64,000 nucleotides of DNA from Sepioteuthis lessoniana (GCA_963585895.1 CAUZXS010000123.1:85001-149000), one strand, 5' to 3'. Shown: positions 31,896 to 42,185, numbered from the stretch's first letter. The notes: a model not told the origin generated them from the sequence alone. Program-made: numbers and translations.

Positions 31896-32965
31896 TGATC
31901 AGGCTTATCACTGCTTAACTTTAGGTATCTAACAGGGACCTGTGCTTTGAGCGGGATTTGACTGTAAATTAAAGAGAACTAATTCTTGTATACTGTAATA
32001 CGTTTTCCCTCTCTCTTTCTCTCTCTCATATGTGTGGGTAAAATAATGCCCTCACACAGTACATGCTTTTTTGGATTAATCCTGTTTTTGAACCCCCTCC
32101 TCCAAGTCTCCACCACCCATAAATTACCAGAAATTTATCAGTTCTAATGGAATCCTTTTTTTAAAAAACATGTTTTTAAAGGCTTCTCGATTTCACTGAC
32201 ATCATGACCCCACGTTTCCTGTACTCTCTCTCTCTCACACACACACTGAAATAAACCATTTGACAGTTAAAACAAAAATAAAAGGCAAGTAAATATCATG
32301 ACTTTTCTTGAAAACCGCAGCAAAAATGCACAGAAGGTAAATCAGACTTTGGCACGACATCATGTCATTGGTCGCTGTGTTTTGTGACAGGGAGAAAGAG
32401 ACAGAAGAAACACAACGGCATTTTTAGCTGATTTAAAAGCTCACCCCTTTTGACAGCCAACATTTATCGGCGTCATTTCGCTTGGAAAATGAAGGAAAAG
32501 TGCCCTTAAATTTGGTCAGACGGAAAAATGAGACTGAAAATGAAGGAAATAAAGATCCTTTATTTCATTTTGTTTATGTGTATTTTATATACAGCTTTTT
32601 AATGAACATTGTCCATATTGCAAGTATACTGTGCGAATGTACTCTCTCGCTATACTCGTGGGCAACTAGTCTAGGAGAAGGACAACGGAATTTAAAGTGG
32701 AGACATCATTAGGGAACTATTTCATTATCTTTACTAGAAACAAGAACAAGAATTGCTGACAAAAAGAAAACATTGGTGTTGACTGAAAAAAATTACTAAA
32801 TCAAATGTTTCTCCATTCAACAATGATATATGCCAAACTCGAATAACTCGAATGTAAATAAAGTCATACCAGGTTTGGGATATCAGCTCCCTTTATATCA
32901 GTTGCCTGTTGAATTTTAAATTTAACCAGCAGTGTGTGTGTGTGTGTTTACCGCACGGGCAGTGG
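31896..32965. other. Spacer, no gene seen
   Basis: CT-rich runs at about 32010-32028 and 32226-32247 and a GT run at 32932-32947. No family recognised. Confidence 0.4.
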
Positions 32966-33037
32966 GGGGTGTCCTTGTGGTGTAATGGTTAAAGCGATGG
33001 ACTGCGGAATCGTAGTAAGCGAGTTCGTACTCCAGTG
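32966..33037 (+). mobile_element. Family A SINE head only
   Basis: GGTGTCCTTGTGGTGTAATGG to GCGAGTTCGTACTCCAG is an excellent tRNA-like head, but the element stops there (GAGAGAGAAGG follows). 3'-truncation is unusual for a retroposon and points to a later deletion or recombination. Confidence 0.8.
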
Positions 33038-33675
33038 AGAGAGAAGGGGGTTGATAACGTTGGTACAGTCAACACACTCATATTCTCGCCTTGCGATCAT
33101 TAGACTCTAAACCTATGTGGCTGACTCTGTGGTTGCTTTATCATCGATATTGAGATCTTTTTGTTTATACACCAAACTACATCAAACGTATAAATACATA
33201 TGGTGAGTGTGTGTGAAAATGATTATTCGGTTAAAAAGCCAGAAGAGACAAGGAAAATTTGATTTTTTTTTAAAGTAATTCCGGATTGGACGAACGTAGA
33301 AATCCTCCAAAAATCCCAGGTTTCGTACGTTTTTGGTTGTATTTCCAATCATTTTCAAGAATGATACAATTTTTTTATCATGGAACTTAAACAAGGTTAG
33401 ATTTCATTGTTTCAAGGCAATTAAAGAATTGTGTAAGCTGACATTTTACACATTTGTTTTTTGTTCTATTTAAACAAAGTTGACGATGGCTATTGAAAAG
33501 TTAGTTGACGCCGTGCAAATATATTTCACACTTGTAGGCTTGTCTCACAAAGCATGGCCTAGTGAGGCACGAGGCTGCGAGTGTGAAACACCAAGCATGG
33601 AACAAACCCAATGCAATAATGCCGATCAAGAGATATTTGCTTGTTAGTGTCACAAAGACTAAAAAATAGTATTTG
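33038..33675. other. Spacer
   Basis: AT-rich DNA without a recognised element. 33540-33670 may be a decayed E head. Confidence 0.35.
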
Positions 33676-33834
33676 ATTTCGCCTTGCTTAACACTCAGCA
33701 TTATAAGGTAAGGATCAAGGGTAAAGTGGAGCAATCCAGGGAAAGAAGTAGTACCCTCCCCTATACCTCGGTGTATTGTAGCTATTGAGAAAATGGAGCC
33801 TTCGGGTCACCCTCAACTAAAGTCGCCGACTTTA

Positions 33835-33838
<4 letters not shown>
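33676..33838 (+). mobile_element. Family E SINE, 3' two-thirds
   Basis: It has TTGATTTCGCCTTGCTTAAC, CATTATAAGGTAAGGATC, ACCTCGGTGTATTGTAGC and GCCGACTTTACTTTTA, followed by a TA microsatellite. Confidence 0.75.

Positions 33839-33872
<34 letters not shown>
33839..33872. repeat. (TA)n microsatellite
   Basis: TA repeat between the E SINE end and the mariner end. The mariner may have inserted in it. Confidence 0.95.
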
Positions 33873-33874
<2 letters not shown>

Positions 33875-34750
33875 AGGATCATTAAATAAGTTTCCAGACT
33901 TTTTCGTATGGACACTTTTATTGATAGTACATACATGAAACTCTAGTCCCCTTCGAATTAATCTTTTCCGGCTCCAATGCACTTGTACCGTTCCAACAAC
34001 TTTTTGAAGGCCCCATGGAAGTCCTCTTGTGTGAGCGTGTTAATGACTCTTTCATCTCCTCGATTGTCTCATAACGACAGCCTCTGAGCTTTGGGAATAA
34101 CCAAAAGTCACAGGGAGCAAGGTCTCGACTATAGGGCGGATGAGGAACTGTCTTGATGCCCATCTTGGTCAAATAGTCTGTGACAAGGATGGAGTTGTGG
34201 ACTGGTGCATTGTCCTCGTGGAAATGCCGCTGGCCTCTTCCGACGGAATCTCCTGCTGAACTCCCTTAAAACCTCCCTTAAAACCTCAACATAGTAACCC
34301 TAACTCTAACCCTTTGTCCAATCAACTCTGGTGTATTGCCTTCCTTACTCCTCCCACACCTCTCATCATCCCTCATAGACTCCCAGCCTTCCTTGAGTCT
34401 GTTATGCCACTCCAAAACTGATGATCGATTCATGCAAGATGGTCGAAAAGCAGTCTGCAGCATTTCATACGTTTCTGTGGCATTTTTTCCAAGTTTAAAA
34501 CAGAATTTTATTGCATATCGTTCTTCTAAAGTGTCCTCACGTCCAGATTGCATTTATGAAATTCACCAGCTGTGACAATCAGCCTTTAGTAGGGTGTATT
34601 CCAATTGCTGGTGTAGCTGCTCATTTGAACCTGAAATCATGAAAATTGGTCAGTCATCTCATAAGTATAGCAATAACATATTGAATTCTCAAGAGTCTAC
34701 GAGAATTTTAAATGCCTGTACAAAAAAAGTCTGGAAACTTATTGAAAGCA
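33873..34750 (-). mobile_element. Mariner element, internally deleted
   Basis: The termini are inverted: ATTAAATAAGTTTCCAGACT at left, and AGTCTGGAAACTTATT near 34730-34745 at right. Transposase reads on the minus strand. The N-terminal about 85 residues and a C-terminal stretch remain, but the middle has been replaced by a short TTAGGG-like filler. With no first catalytic aspartate it cannot make an active enzyme. Confidence 0.85.
33945..34553 (-). pseudogene. Mariner transposase remnant
   Basis: The N-terminus at 34553 reads EERYAIKFCFKLGKNATETY and then SVLEWHNRLKEG, typical of mariner helix-turn-helix regions. It runs to TPELIGQRV, then RVRV filler, then YVEVLREF. After that HEDNAPVHNS and TKMGIKTVPHPPYSRDLAPCDFWLF carry the second and third catalytic aspartates. 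The block with the first aspartate (the CDESW region of the family) is missing, and stops and small frame changes follow. Confidence 0.85.
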
Positions 34751-34794
34751 CTACGTTTGCATAGCCAACGCTGGTGACCAATTTTTTTTTTATC

Positions 34795-35425
34795 GCTGAA
34801 AACTTTCTAACAGTCGTATTGTGCTCTCTGTATCTGTTGTAGTTTCCATGGAAGTAAATAGGAAGCATTATTTTTAGAACGAATATCCTAGATGTGACTG
34901 TGGGGAAAACAGTTATATAGCTGAAAACGTACTCTATCCTACGATGTTGTTTTGCTCCCCGTATGTGTTTTAGTTTCCATGGAAATAAATAGGTGGCATT
35001 GCTTTCAGAGCAGATATCTTGCAAGAGGTGACAGTAGGAAAACATTATTTTATAGCTGAAAATTTACTTTATCCAACAGCGTTCCCTGTATCTGCTATAG
35101 TCTCCATGAGAATAAACAGAAGGCTTTACTAACAGTGAATTTCTTACATGTGGTGACTGTGACATAAGTGTCTTATAGCTGAAAACTTGCTCTATCAAAA
35201 GGCGTTGTTGTTCTCCTTGTATCTTTACTTTGAGAAAACTTCTAGTATTATTGATTGTTAAAATCATAAATTGCAAGCGTTACTTTCAGAGCGATTATCT
35301 TATAGGTGGTGATTATGTAGAAAAATAGTGTTTGGTAGCTGAAAACTCTTTCTATCCAACAATATTATTTGTTGTAGTTTCCATGTGTATAAATAGGTAT
35401 TGCTTTCGGAACTTCGCGTGTTTTT
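34795..35425. repeat. Satellite-like array, five units
   Basis: Units start at GCTGAAAA near 34795, 34920, 35054, 35178 and 35338, so periods are about 125, 134, 124 and 160 bp. Each contains TCTATC(C)AACA, GT(A/T)TCT..TAGTTTCCATGG, AAATAGG and a TTAGGTGGTGACTGTG-like end. Related units lie near 1990-2340 and 47457-47560. Confidence 0.8.
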
Positions 35426-35439
35426 TAAAAAAAACAAAC

Positions 35440-35720
35440 TCTCTAAACTCTAGATTTACCAGAAGATAAGAAACTACCTTTACTCGATTACGCATTGGAC
35501 ACACTTGATTGACTCACTCCTTCATTCTTAAAGAAGAACCTCCCCCAAAATGTCCATGTGGAAACCAATACTCAATCAAGCACATTTTGATAGAATGCAC
35601 AAAACTCAATCACACCAGAAAAAGGTTTTATAAACATGAAGGAACTGTTTTAAAAAAATAGCTCTCAAAAACATAATCAACTTAAAGACAATTGGCTTCC
35701 TATTAAAGATATAGGCTGTG
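35440..35720 (+). pseudogene. LINE ORF2 C-terminal zinc-ribbon fragment
   Basis: The plus strand reads RLRIGHT, a stop, LTHSFILKEEPPPKCPCGN and then IKHILIECTKLNHTRKRF. The CPC..H..C pattern after the LTHSF motif is the C-terminal cysteine/histidine module found downstream of RNase H in Jockey/I-type non-LTR retrotransposons. At least one in-frame stop and later breaks are present. It is a different LINE from the other fragments. Confidence 0.8.
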
Positions 35721-35828
35721 TTACCAACACCTTCAACCATCAAGTGTATACGAACAAAAAGCTTTGACCTATTTTAAAATACTAATTCCGGACTATTTAT
35801 TTACGATTAAAGTTATATATATAATGAT

Positions 35829-35917
35829 CAGGATTTAACATTCAATGACCCTTGAGAGGTTAATATGCCATAAAACACAACCAACCAACCTAAAAATGTG
35901 TTTACAAATCATATATA
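35829..35917 (+). mobile_element. Family C tail and left flank of Tc1-like element
   Basis: A C-type tail (TTTAACATTCAATGACCC..GGTTAATATGCCATAAAAC) is followed by ATGTGTTTACAAATCATATA. That phrase precedes the tail in other C copies and is here cut by the Tc1-like element. Confidence 0.6.
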
Positions 35918-36069
35918 CAGGGTGGAACGATAAAATTGTCGCCCCAGAAAAGACATGATTCCATTTCCGTTTAATGAAAACCGGTTTTCTTTTTTTTTTT
36001 TTTTGTTGCAGACCATCTACTAGTTGGCCAGTTGTGTACAAATCCCAAGAGCGATAGGAGCCTTCTATC

Positions 36070-36987
36070 ATGTCTGAAAGTTACACAATGTTCAACAAGC
36101 GAGATCGGAGATGCACCGCTGTACAACTCACGCTCTCTACCGATCCAAGTTATGACAACAGGACCATTGCCAGCACCCTCAAAATGCAAATCCGGATGGT
36201 TCAACGCTTGAGGGCACAGCACAACGCATCGGACAACCCTTTGGAGGTGGCGGAACGGAAGGACCCCGCCAGGAAGACCCGGACCAAAGAATTGATCGAA
36301 AAGGTCCAGAAGGTGCCCGTGGTGTAATGGTTATCGTCCTAGGAAATGGACACGGTGATACGAGTTCAATTCCTGGACGCGGCTGATCGCATTTCACATA
36401 GCACTAATACCCTTGGGAAAGGTATGAATCCAATTATTCTCCCTCCAGCTATGGGTAAATAGTAGGGCAGACTAGGTTCTTCAGCCTTGATGAGGCAACT
36501 AGTCTAGGAGGAGGAAAACTCTGAATTCAAACCTGTTAAACTCCGCTTTAAAAAGAATGACCTGTGTCATATCCTGCCCGAGCGGAGGGGTTGGGTAAAT
36601 AAGGAAAAGGTTCAGACAATCATTGATAAATCTCCACAGCGGCCTATTCAGCAGATTGCCCGAGATTTAGGCGTCTCACACACCACTGTGAATGTATGTG
36701 TGAAGAAGGACTTGAAGTGTAGGTCCTACAGGCGCCAGACAAGCCAGACTGAGAAGGCAAGGAACCTCAGGCTAATCAAGTCCGTCAGGCCCCACTCCTC
36801 CCCCGACCTGAACCCGCTGGACTACTTCGTTTGCTCATACGTCGAGAACATCACCAACATGACCTCCCACAACACCAAAGCCAGCCTGATCGCCACCCTC
36901 CGCCGAGTATTCGCCGAACTCCCGCCGGTGCTTGTGGAAAAGGCATGCTCCCAGTTCCGGATCCGTATCGAGGCGGTGATTGAATAG
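36070..36987 (+). pseudogene. Tc1/mariner-type transposase, split by SINE
   Basis: The start at 36070 opens MSESYTMFNKRDRRC and runs to ELIEKVQ at 36309. After the SINE the same frame resumes at 36616 (TIIDKSPQRPIQQIARDLGV..HTTVN, a helix-turn-helix) and runs to the stop at 36985-36987. About 204 codons remain against the roughly 340 usual for the group. The block between KARNLRLIKS and HSSPDLNPLDYF, which should hold the first catalytic aspartate and most of the core, is absent. Confidence 0.85.
36310..36603 (+). mobile_element. Family B SINE inside the Tc1-like transposase
   Basis: Full-length 294-bp B SINE bounded by a 12-bp duplication of transposase sequence, GAAAAGGTYCAG, at 36298-36309 and 36604-36615 with one mismatch. 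It has the A box TGGTGTAATGG, B-box-like GAGTTCAATTCC, the core, the AGACTAG/CTAGTCT stem and the CCCGAGCGGAGGGGTTGGGTAAATA end. Confidence 0.95.
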
Positions 36988-37098
36988 ATGTCAGCTCTAC
37001 TACATAAGTTACCTGAATTGATTTTTTTCAATAAAAGTTTTAAAATAAACCTGTAGTGTTGTTTTCTTTAGGACGACAATTTTTATCGTTCCACCCTG

Positions 37099-37172
37099 TA
37101 TATATATGCGTAAAAAAGGCACTGGCATTAAATAACCTATAGAGGTTGATATGCCATTAAATCCAAACAACC
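37099..37172 (+). mobile_element. Family C tail, right of Tc1-like element
   Basis: TATATATGCGTAAAAAAGGCAC leads to TGGCATTAAATAACC..AGAGGTTGATATGCCATTAAA, a clean C/A-type hairpin tail. With 35885-35917 it forms the C element into which the transposon jumped. Confidence 0.75.
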
Positions 37173-37732
37173 AAACAAACTAAATATAAAGAGTTCACTC
37201 TCCACTGAAGATCTCATTATTGCGCCTTTGTGCCAGGCTAAACTACATTTAGTAAGTATCAATTTGAATTGACTATTTCTTGTGTGTGTTTTTTAAATGG
37301 GGTGTGCGTTGTTATTGCTTTTTGGTGGTGGGTGTCTTGTTTTTGTTTTTTTTTTTTTTAACTTCATCGGAGTTTCTTAATACTACGATGATAAAATTAC
37401 AATGAACACTTCAACTACTCTTGATGACGCTCTCTTTTTTTAATGGCAGTTCATTTGTATTTTTGTTGACACTTGATGGCGCCATTCTGTCTGGTATTTA
37501 ACTATTGTTATCTCTCAACAAGACCCTTTCTTTTGCACCTAATTCATTCAAAATAATGTCTCCGTGATAGCTGAAAAATCAACCATAAATATTTTCTACG
37601 ACAAGCCTAAGATTATTGCTAAATACTTCTGGTTCATATACTAATAATAGAATATTTGAACAGATATATATTCTGATGTTATGAACTACCCCCAATTTTT
37701 AACCATAAGAAGGTATATTTATCATATATAGC
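37173..37732. other. Spacer
   Basis: AT-rich, with a T/G tract near 37320-37365. No family recognised apart from a possible F relic near 37215-37255 (TTTGTGCCAGGCTAAACTAC). Confidence 0.4.
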
Positions 37733-38194
37733 GTGTAATGAACGACCACTAGCTTTTAGCAACACTAGCCTACAGAAATATTTCTTAAACATCCAATGAC
37801 ATAAAGAGAAAATATTCAAAAGCTTATATATAAATTGAAAACTGTCATAAAATCAATGCAATAGCGGAAATAAACAATGTGGTCTACACATACTGTGACT
37901 GTAGATCTACTGTGTTTACGAGCTAATGCCTAAACAAAGGCTTTTAGTTAAGATCATGAAGTTTTTACATAACTTTGTTTACTATTTATAATATTTGTAC
38001 ATATATGTACAGGTGTTATGAATAGTAGACAATATTAAGTAAACACTTTATTATCTTTTTGTTTAGGTATAGGCTGTTGAGTGCCAATTTAGATCAAAGT
38101 TAAGGTTAGGCTTAGAAACAAAGTAAGCTTTGACGTTTCAAAAACATTTCATGTAATGAACGAACCCTTGGTCTTAAAATGTCGTTCATTACAC
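37733..38194. repeat. Segment with perfect 14-bp inverted ends
   Basis: GTGTAATGAACGAC at 37733-37746 is matched by its exact complement at 38181-38194. A third copy, TGTAATGAACGA, lies near 38154. The inside is AT-rich without coding potential. It may be a small non-autonomous DNA transposon, but no target duplication is evident. Confidence 0.4.
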
Positions 38195-38407
38195 AAGTAA
38201 ATACGGTTATTTTAACTTTTTTAAAACCTTAATAACTAGCTGCATCTATTTAATTATTTATGGAATCATAATGGCATAAATTTAAAGTATAACATTTTTC
38301 GATAAATCGTTGATTTCTATTTTAAAATACCAGGAATTAACAACGTCTCGAATACTAGCTCACCTGAGGATCGGCGACGAGAAATTCAATCGTGAGGTTT
38401 TAGGCTG

Positions 38408-38434
<27 letters not shown>
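38408..38434. repeat. T-run
   Basis: T homopolymer of about 25, with A flanks. Confidence 0.9.
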
Positions 38435-38438
<4 letters not shown>

Positions 38439-38459
38439 CCTATTTTGTATTTGAAATAT

Positions 38460-38547
38460 TATGTGTACGTGTGTATGTGTCTGTGTGTTTATACGTGTAT
38501 ATATATATGGTTGTATATATGTGTGTGTGTATAGTGTATGTATGTAT

Positions 38548-38599
<52 letters not shown>

Positions 38600-38602
38600 T
38601 GC
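38460..38602. repeat. Compound TG/TA/AC microsatellite, self-complementary
   Basis: GTGT/GTAT-rich units, then (TA)n, then (CA)n. The GT and AC blocks flank the TA block, so the whole can fold back on itself. Confidence 0.9.
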
Positions 38603-39478
38603 AGATTTTTCATGGGTCACGCGAGTTTCTTATCTGACAGCTAACGAAATTAGAAGAAAGTCATTTATAAACTTGATTCGTTGCAAACATTTTGGGTTAT
38701 AGTAGGTTTGTTCCATTTATTTTTCTATCTCTGTTCCACAATATTTGTTACGTTTTGTGCGATATAAAAGATAGTACTATCTTACTACCACTATCCCATA
38801 ACAATTGTTACATTTAGTGCATGGAAATATATATGTGCAAATCTACTGTGTGTATGAAATTTTACAATTACATCTGACCCATACTCCGAAAAATGTAGCC
38901 TTCTCTGACTGATCACGCTGTGACCGATAGAGAGAAAAAAAGTCAGAATGAAATGTAAATAACGTCACCACCTGCTAGCTAAGGACGGGAGATTTGATTA
39001 ATGTTATGGTTCCCTGAAGAATAAGCTTACGCAGGGTTATCTTCAAAGGTCTTAATTCCATGATTGTCAAGGAAATTACTATCGATACACACCCGACCGC
39101 TTATCGCTTCAGTATTAAGTAATTTCTCAATGATCTTTTTGCGCCCTATATCTTTCAACCCACGACGCAGATGAAAAAAACGTGGTTTACCTTTTTAAAC
39201 CAATAGATCCTCGATCTAAGAGCAACTCAAAGAAAATTGTTCCCTATTACCTTTTTGTTTCTTTGTTATACATACGAGGTAAGATCAAGAAGTATCAAAA
39301 CAGAACCTTTATTTATCTTTTATTTTATTTTCAAATTTGAATGATAACCTGTGCTTAGGTGAATAAGTTCTAATGATAATGTGATAATGTCTAAACTTTT
39401 CTTTAGACGAGTCAATGCTGATTCTCGATTCTTCTTTCGGTGAAACACATAATTGTACAAGTACAACATTCTCCATAC
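38603..39478. other. Spacer
   Basis: No gene. A short imperfect tandem repeat (TTGTTACGTTTTGTGC and TTGTTACATTTAGTGC) lies at about 38745-38822. Near 39275 the sequence ACGAGGTAAGATCAAGAAG resembles a transposon end, but no partner was found. Confidence 0.4.
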
Positions 39479-39493
39479 TCACAGAACCTTCAG

Positions 39494-39718
39494 ATATCGG
39501 TTTCTTTGCTTAACGACATATCAACCTTCGTCTGTTATTTAATGTCAAAGTCATCCTTGTTGAAAAACAATAGTGATACAATTTAGCACATAGAGGATAA
39601 GAAGATTCATACCTTTCTAAAGGTATTAGTCAGAAAATGAATGTAACAGCGTGGCTGTAACTCGCTTACTATTATATAAATATCAAGCACGTTAACCACT
39701 ACGCCATGGGGACTCACT
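39494..39718 (-). mobile_element. Family A SINE with TSD
   Basis: A 225-bp minus-strand copy bounded by a 15-bp duplication, TCACAGRACCTTCAG, at 39479-39493 and 39719-39733 with one mismatch. The B-box region is deleted (GTGGCTGTAACTCGC), so the promoter is probably lost. Confidence 0.85.
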
Positions 39719-40002
39719 TCACAGGACCTTCAGCTTAGTAAGACCATTATTCAAACTGAAAATTTCTCATGAATAAGATTTGAGGACGTAGAGACATTAA
39801 AAAAATATGACGGCACAGTTTTATACTATATCAGAAGAAAAATTTCAAAGGTTTTTCGACCAAGGGAAGAATTTAGAAGAAAATTATCGTTTAATTCATT
39901 TGTTATTTCTTTCTTGGCAAATTTAACTTCAGTCGATACTTTTTGAAGATAACTCTCCCCCTCTCTTATATACGCATGTGAAAAGTTGCAAAAAAGTGAT
40001 TT

Positions 40003-40412
40003 TGCCCAGTCGGCTGGAGCTGTAGAATACACCGACTGCTTCCCTGCTGAGGGGTAAGACTCCCCAACGAGTGTTCTGATATGATACTATCAATCTGATG
40101 GTGAGGTTTCAGTAATGTTGGAGTTTTGGGGAATCCAGGGTATCTCTTCATTGCCATCGCTCCCAGGTCCGCTCGCACCCGATTGGGCCCTATCTATGGG
40201 TCAAAAAGAACTAAACTGCGTACTTATGCTAAACTGAATTGTTTGAAATAGAACTGTTTGACAAAACTGAATAGCTTGAAATAGAAATGTTTTTGATAAT
40301 TGAACTGTGTACTTATGCTAAACGGAATTGTTTGAAATAGAACTGTTCATTTATATAAAATAGATTTAGCATAAATATCCTACATGGGTTGATATGCCAT
40401 AAAACCATTACA
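40003..40412 (+). mobile_element. Family C retroposon, complete
   Basis: The head stem CAGTCGG (40007-40013) pairs perfectly with CCGACTG (40032-40038). GAGGGGTAAGACTCCCC, ATGATACTATCAATCTG and TCCTATCTATGGGTC follow. Three tail units with CTGAATTG/CGGAATTG TTTGAAATAGAACTG come next, and the 3' part ends TTGATATGCCATAAAACC. Confidence 0.85.
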
Positions 40413-40536
40413 AATAAACAAAAAAAGTGCTCTATGTTAATACGGCAGATTAGGTCTATGATCTTGAATAATTCAAAACATGAAATCTTTAAGTTCGTTA
40501 CTTGAAGTTTCAAATGGATTGCACGCACACACAAAC

Positions 40537-40567
<31 letters not shown>

Positions 40568-41560
40568 CAATAAAAGTCTGTTACTTCGTTGTTTCATGTC
40601 ATATTTACAATTATCAGTCAGAATTTATATTTTAAAAATGTTATACTTGCTCTGCCATTACATCGAGACTTCCTAAGGAATTTATTCTTGTATAAATTTT
40701 GAGCGCAGGGTATTTTTTGGGGTTTTTTTTTTTTATTATCAAGTTATATACTTGAATATAAACGGCATGATTGTCATGAATAAATATTTCAGTTAAACCT
40801 TTTCGATCTGATTTTTGCACAAACAAATTAGTTATATTAAAGAGTTAATGAAAACTTCAATAAGTCTTACTCCTTAGATCTTATGTATTTCTTAATGTTA
40901 AGTAATATCAATGGGTGAACCAAAAATATCCTAACAATATTATTTGAAAGTGTTTGTTTTTTGTTGTTTTTTGTTTGTTTGTTTTTTTAACGGTATATTC
41001 CAAAAGCGTATCGGAAGACTAACAAACAGATTAAAGAAAGCGTTAAGATATTACTAAATAGGCGGTCCAATGGAATGATCACTCGGATTTAAAATTGCAA
41101 CCGCACAGGCGCTAGTAAAAGTCAACGGCTGGGAGCTATATCGTTGAGTCCCAGGCACCATAATTGCCATTATGTGAAAGTTCTGGGAGATTATTCCAGG
41201 ACACTTTATCTTACTTCGAATATTGTGATATACCATGGCCGGCTCACTCACCACATCTATCTTCTCGAGATAACTTCCGCTGAAGATACTTGAATTATAT
41301 TTGAATGAATTGAATTTAGATGCAAAGCATCATTAAATAGATTACTGGTGCATATTTACGCAATTTTTGCAGCCTTAACAACGAGTGCATTTTGCCTCCT
41401 CTGTTTCTCTATATATTACAACGCGTATTATGCAATTCGCATAATCATCAAAACTTATTCTTACTTGGTGTATTATGAAATTCCCGAACAAATTGTTTAG
41501 AAAGTGCCACTCCTCTCTGATACCCCGTTATCTACGCCACTGAATTGTATTTTTAGTAAA
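40413..41560. other. Spacer
   Basis: AT-rich with a short TA/GA microsatellite at 40536-40568 and a T/G tract near 40950-40990. 41065-41290 is less AT-rich but unassigned. Confidence 0.4.
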
Positions 41561-41561
41561 T

Positions 41562-41574
41562 CACACACACACAC

Positions 41575-41638
<64 letters not shown>

Positions 41639-41660
41639 TCTTGTGTGTGTATGTATATAT
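41562..41660. repeat. (CA)n(TA)n(GT)n microsatellite
   Basis: CA units, about 25 TA units and a short GTGT block. Like the one at 38460 it is self-complementary. Confidence 0.95.
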
Positions 41661-41892
41661 TAAGATCAAAGGGGTTAATTGAAATGCTGCCTGATAATTC
41701 TTTGTTAGCGTTTTCGGCGATTTTCAAAGAGTCTTAATTGGATATTGGATTATTTCTTTCAATAAATCTTTTTATAAAGTTGCTGTCCAAAGCAACATGG
41801 AATATTTATAACAAACAACTCTGTTTTCATGTGTGTGTTTGTGACCTGTTTTATTAGCAACTCTCTCAGCCAAGAATACGCTGGCTTCATCC

Positions 41893-42185
41893 CCAATTGG
41901 TGGGGCGAGACGCTACCAAGAGTCTCAGGGGTGGGATACTAATCTGCATTCGATGGTTAATTCTTTATTGTCAATACTCCCAGGTCCAATCTACCCTGGA
42001 ATGTAGTAGTTGTTAGCGTCCCATCTATGGGTCAAATTGATCTCTTAAAAATTATTCGTATTCGATAGGACTGTTTGCCAAAACCTCACAAATACAATAC
42101 TCACAAATGTAAATGTGAACGTCATTCCTTAGCCTCTAGTCATAGAATAACCCCAGACGGTTTGACATGCCATTGAAATCGATCA
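41893..42185 (+). mobile_element. Family D element, compact
   Basis: It has CCAATTGGTGGGGCGAGACG, GTCTCAGGGGTGGGATAC, CAATACTCCCAGGTCC, CCCATCTATGGGTCAAATTG and the D tail CATAGAATAACCCC..GGTTTGACATGCCATTGAAA. Confidence 0.7.

Larger units (their letters stand above)
35918..37098 (+). mobile_element. Tc1/mariner-type transposon, disrupted
   Basis: About 25-bp inverted termini begin CAGGGTGGAACGATAAAA (35918) and end with its complement TTTTATCGTTCCACCCTG (37081-37098), with one length difference. TA flanks both ends (35916-35917 and 37099-37100). The single transposase frame is internally deleted and interrupted by a B SINE. Without the SINE and its duplication the element is 875 bp. Confidence 0.9.

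Noticed and set aside
33839-33872. TA, CA and CT repeats as CRISPR-like or regulatory arrays
   Set aside because: They are simple microsatellites without spacer structure.
36070-36987. Domesticated host transposase-derived gene
   Set aside because: The SINE insertion breaks the frame and the inverted ends and flanking TA are still in place, so it is a dead transposon.
41065-41290. Possible exon in a less AT-rich block
   Set aside because: Frames are short and resemble no known protein; no splice-site pattern could be supported.
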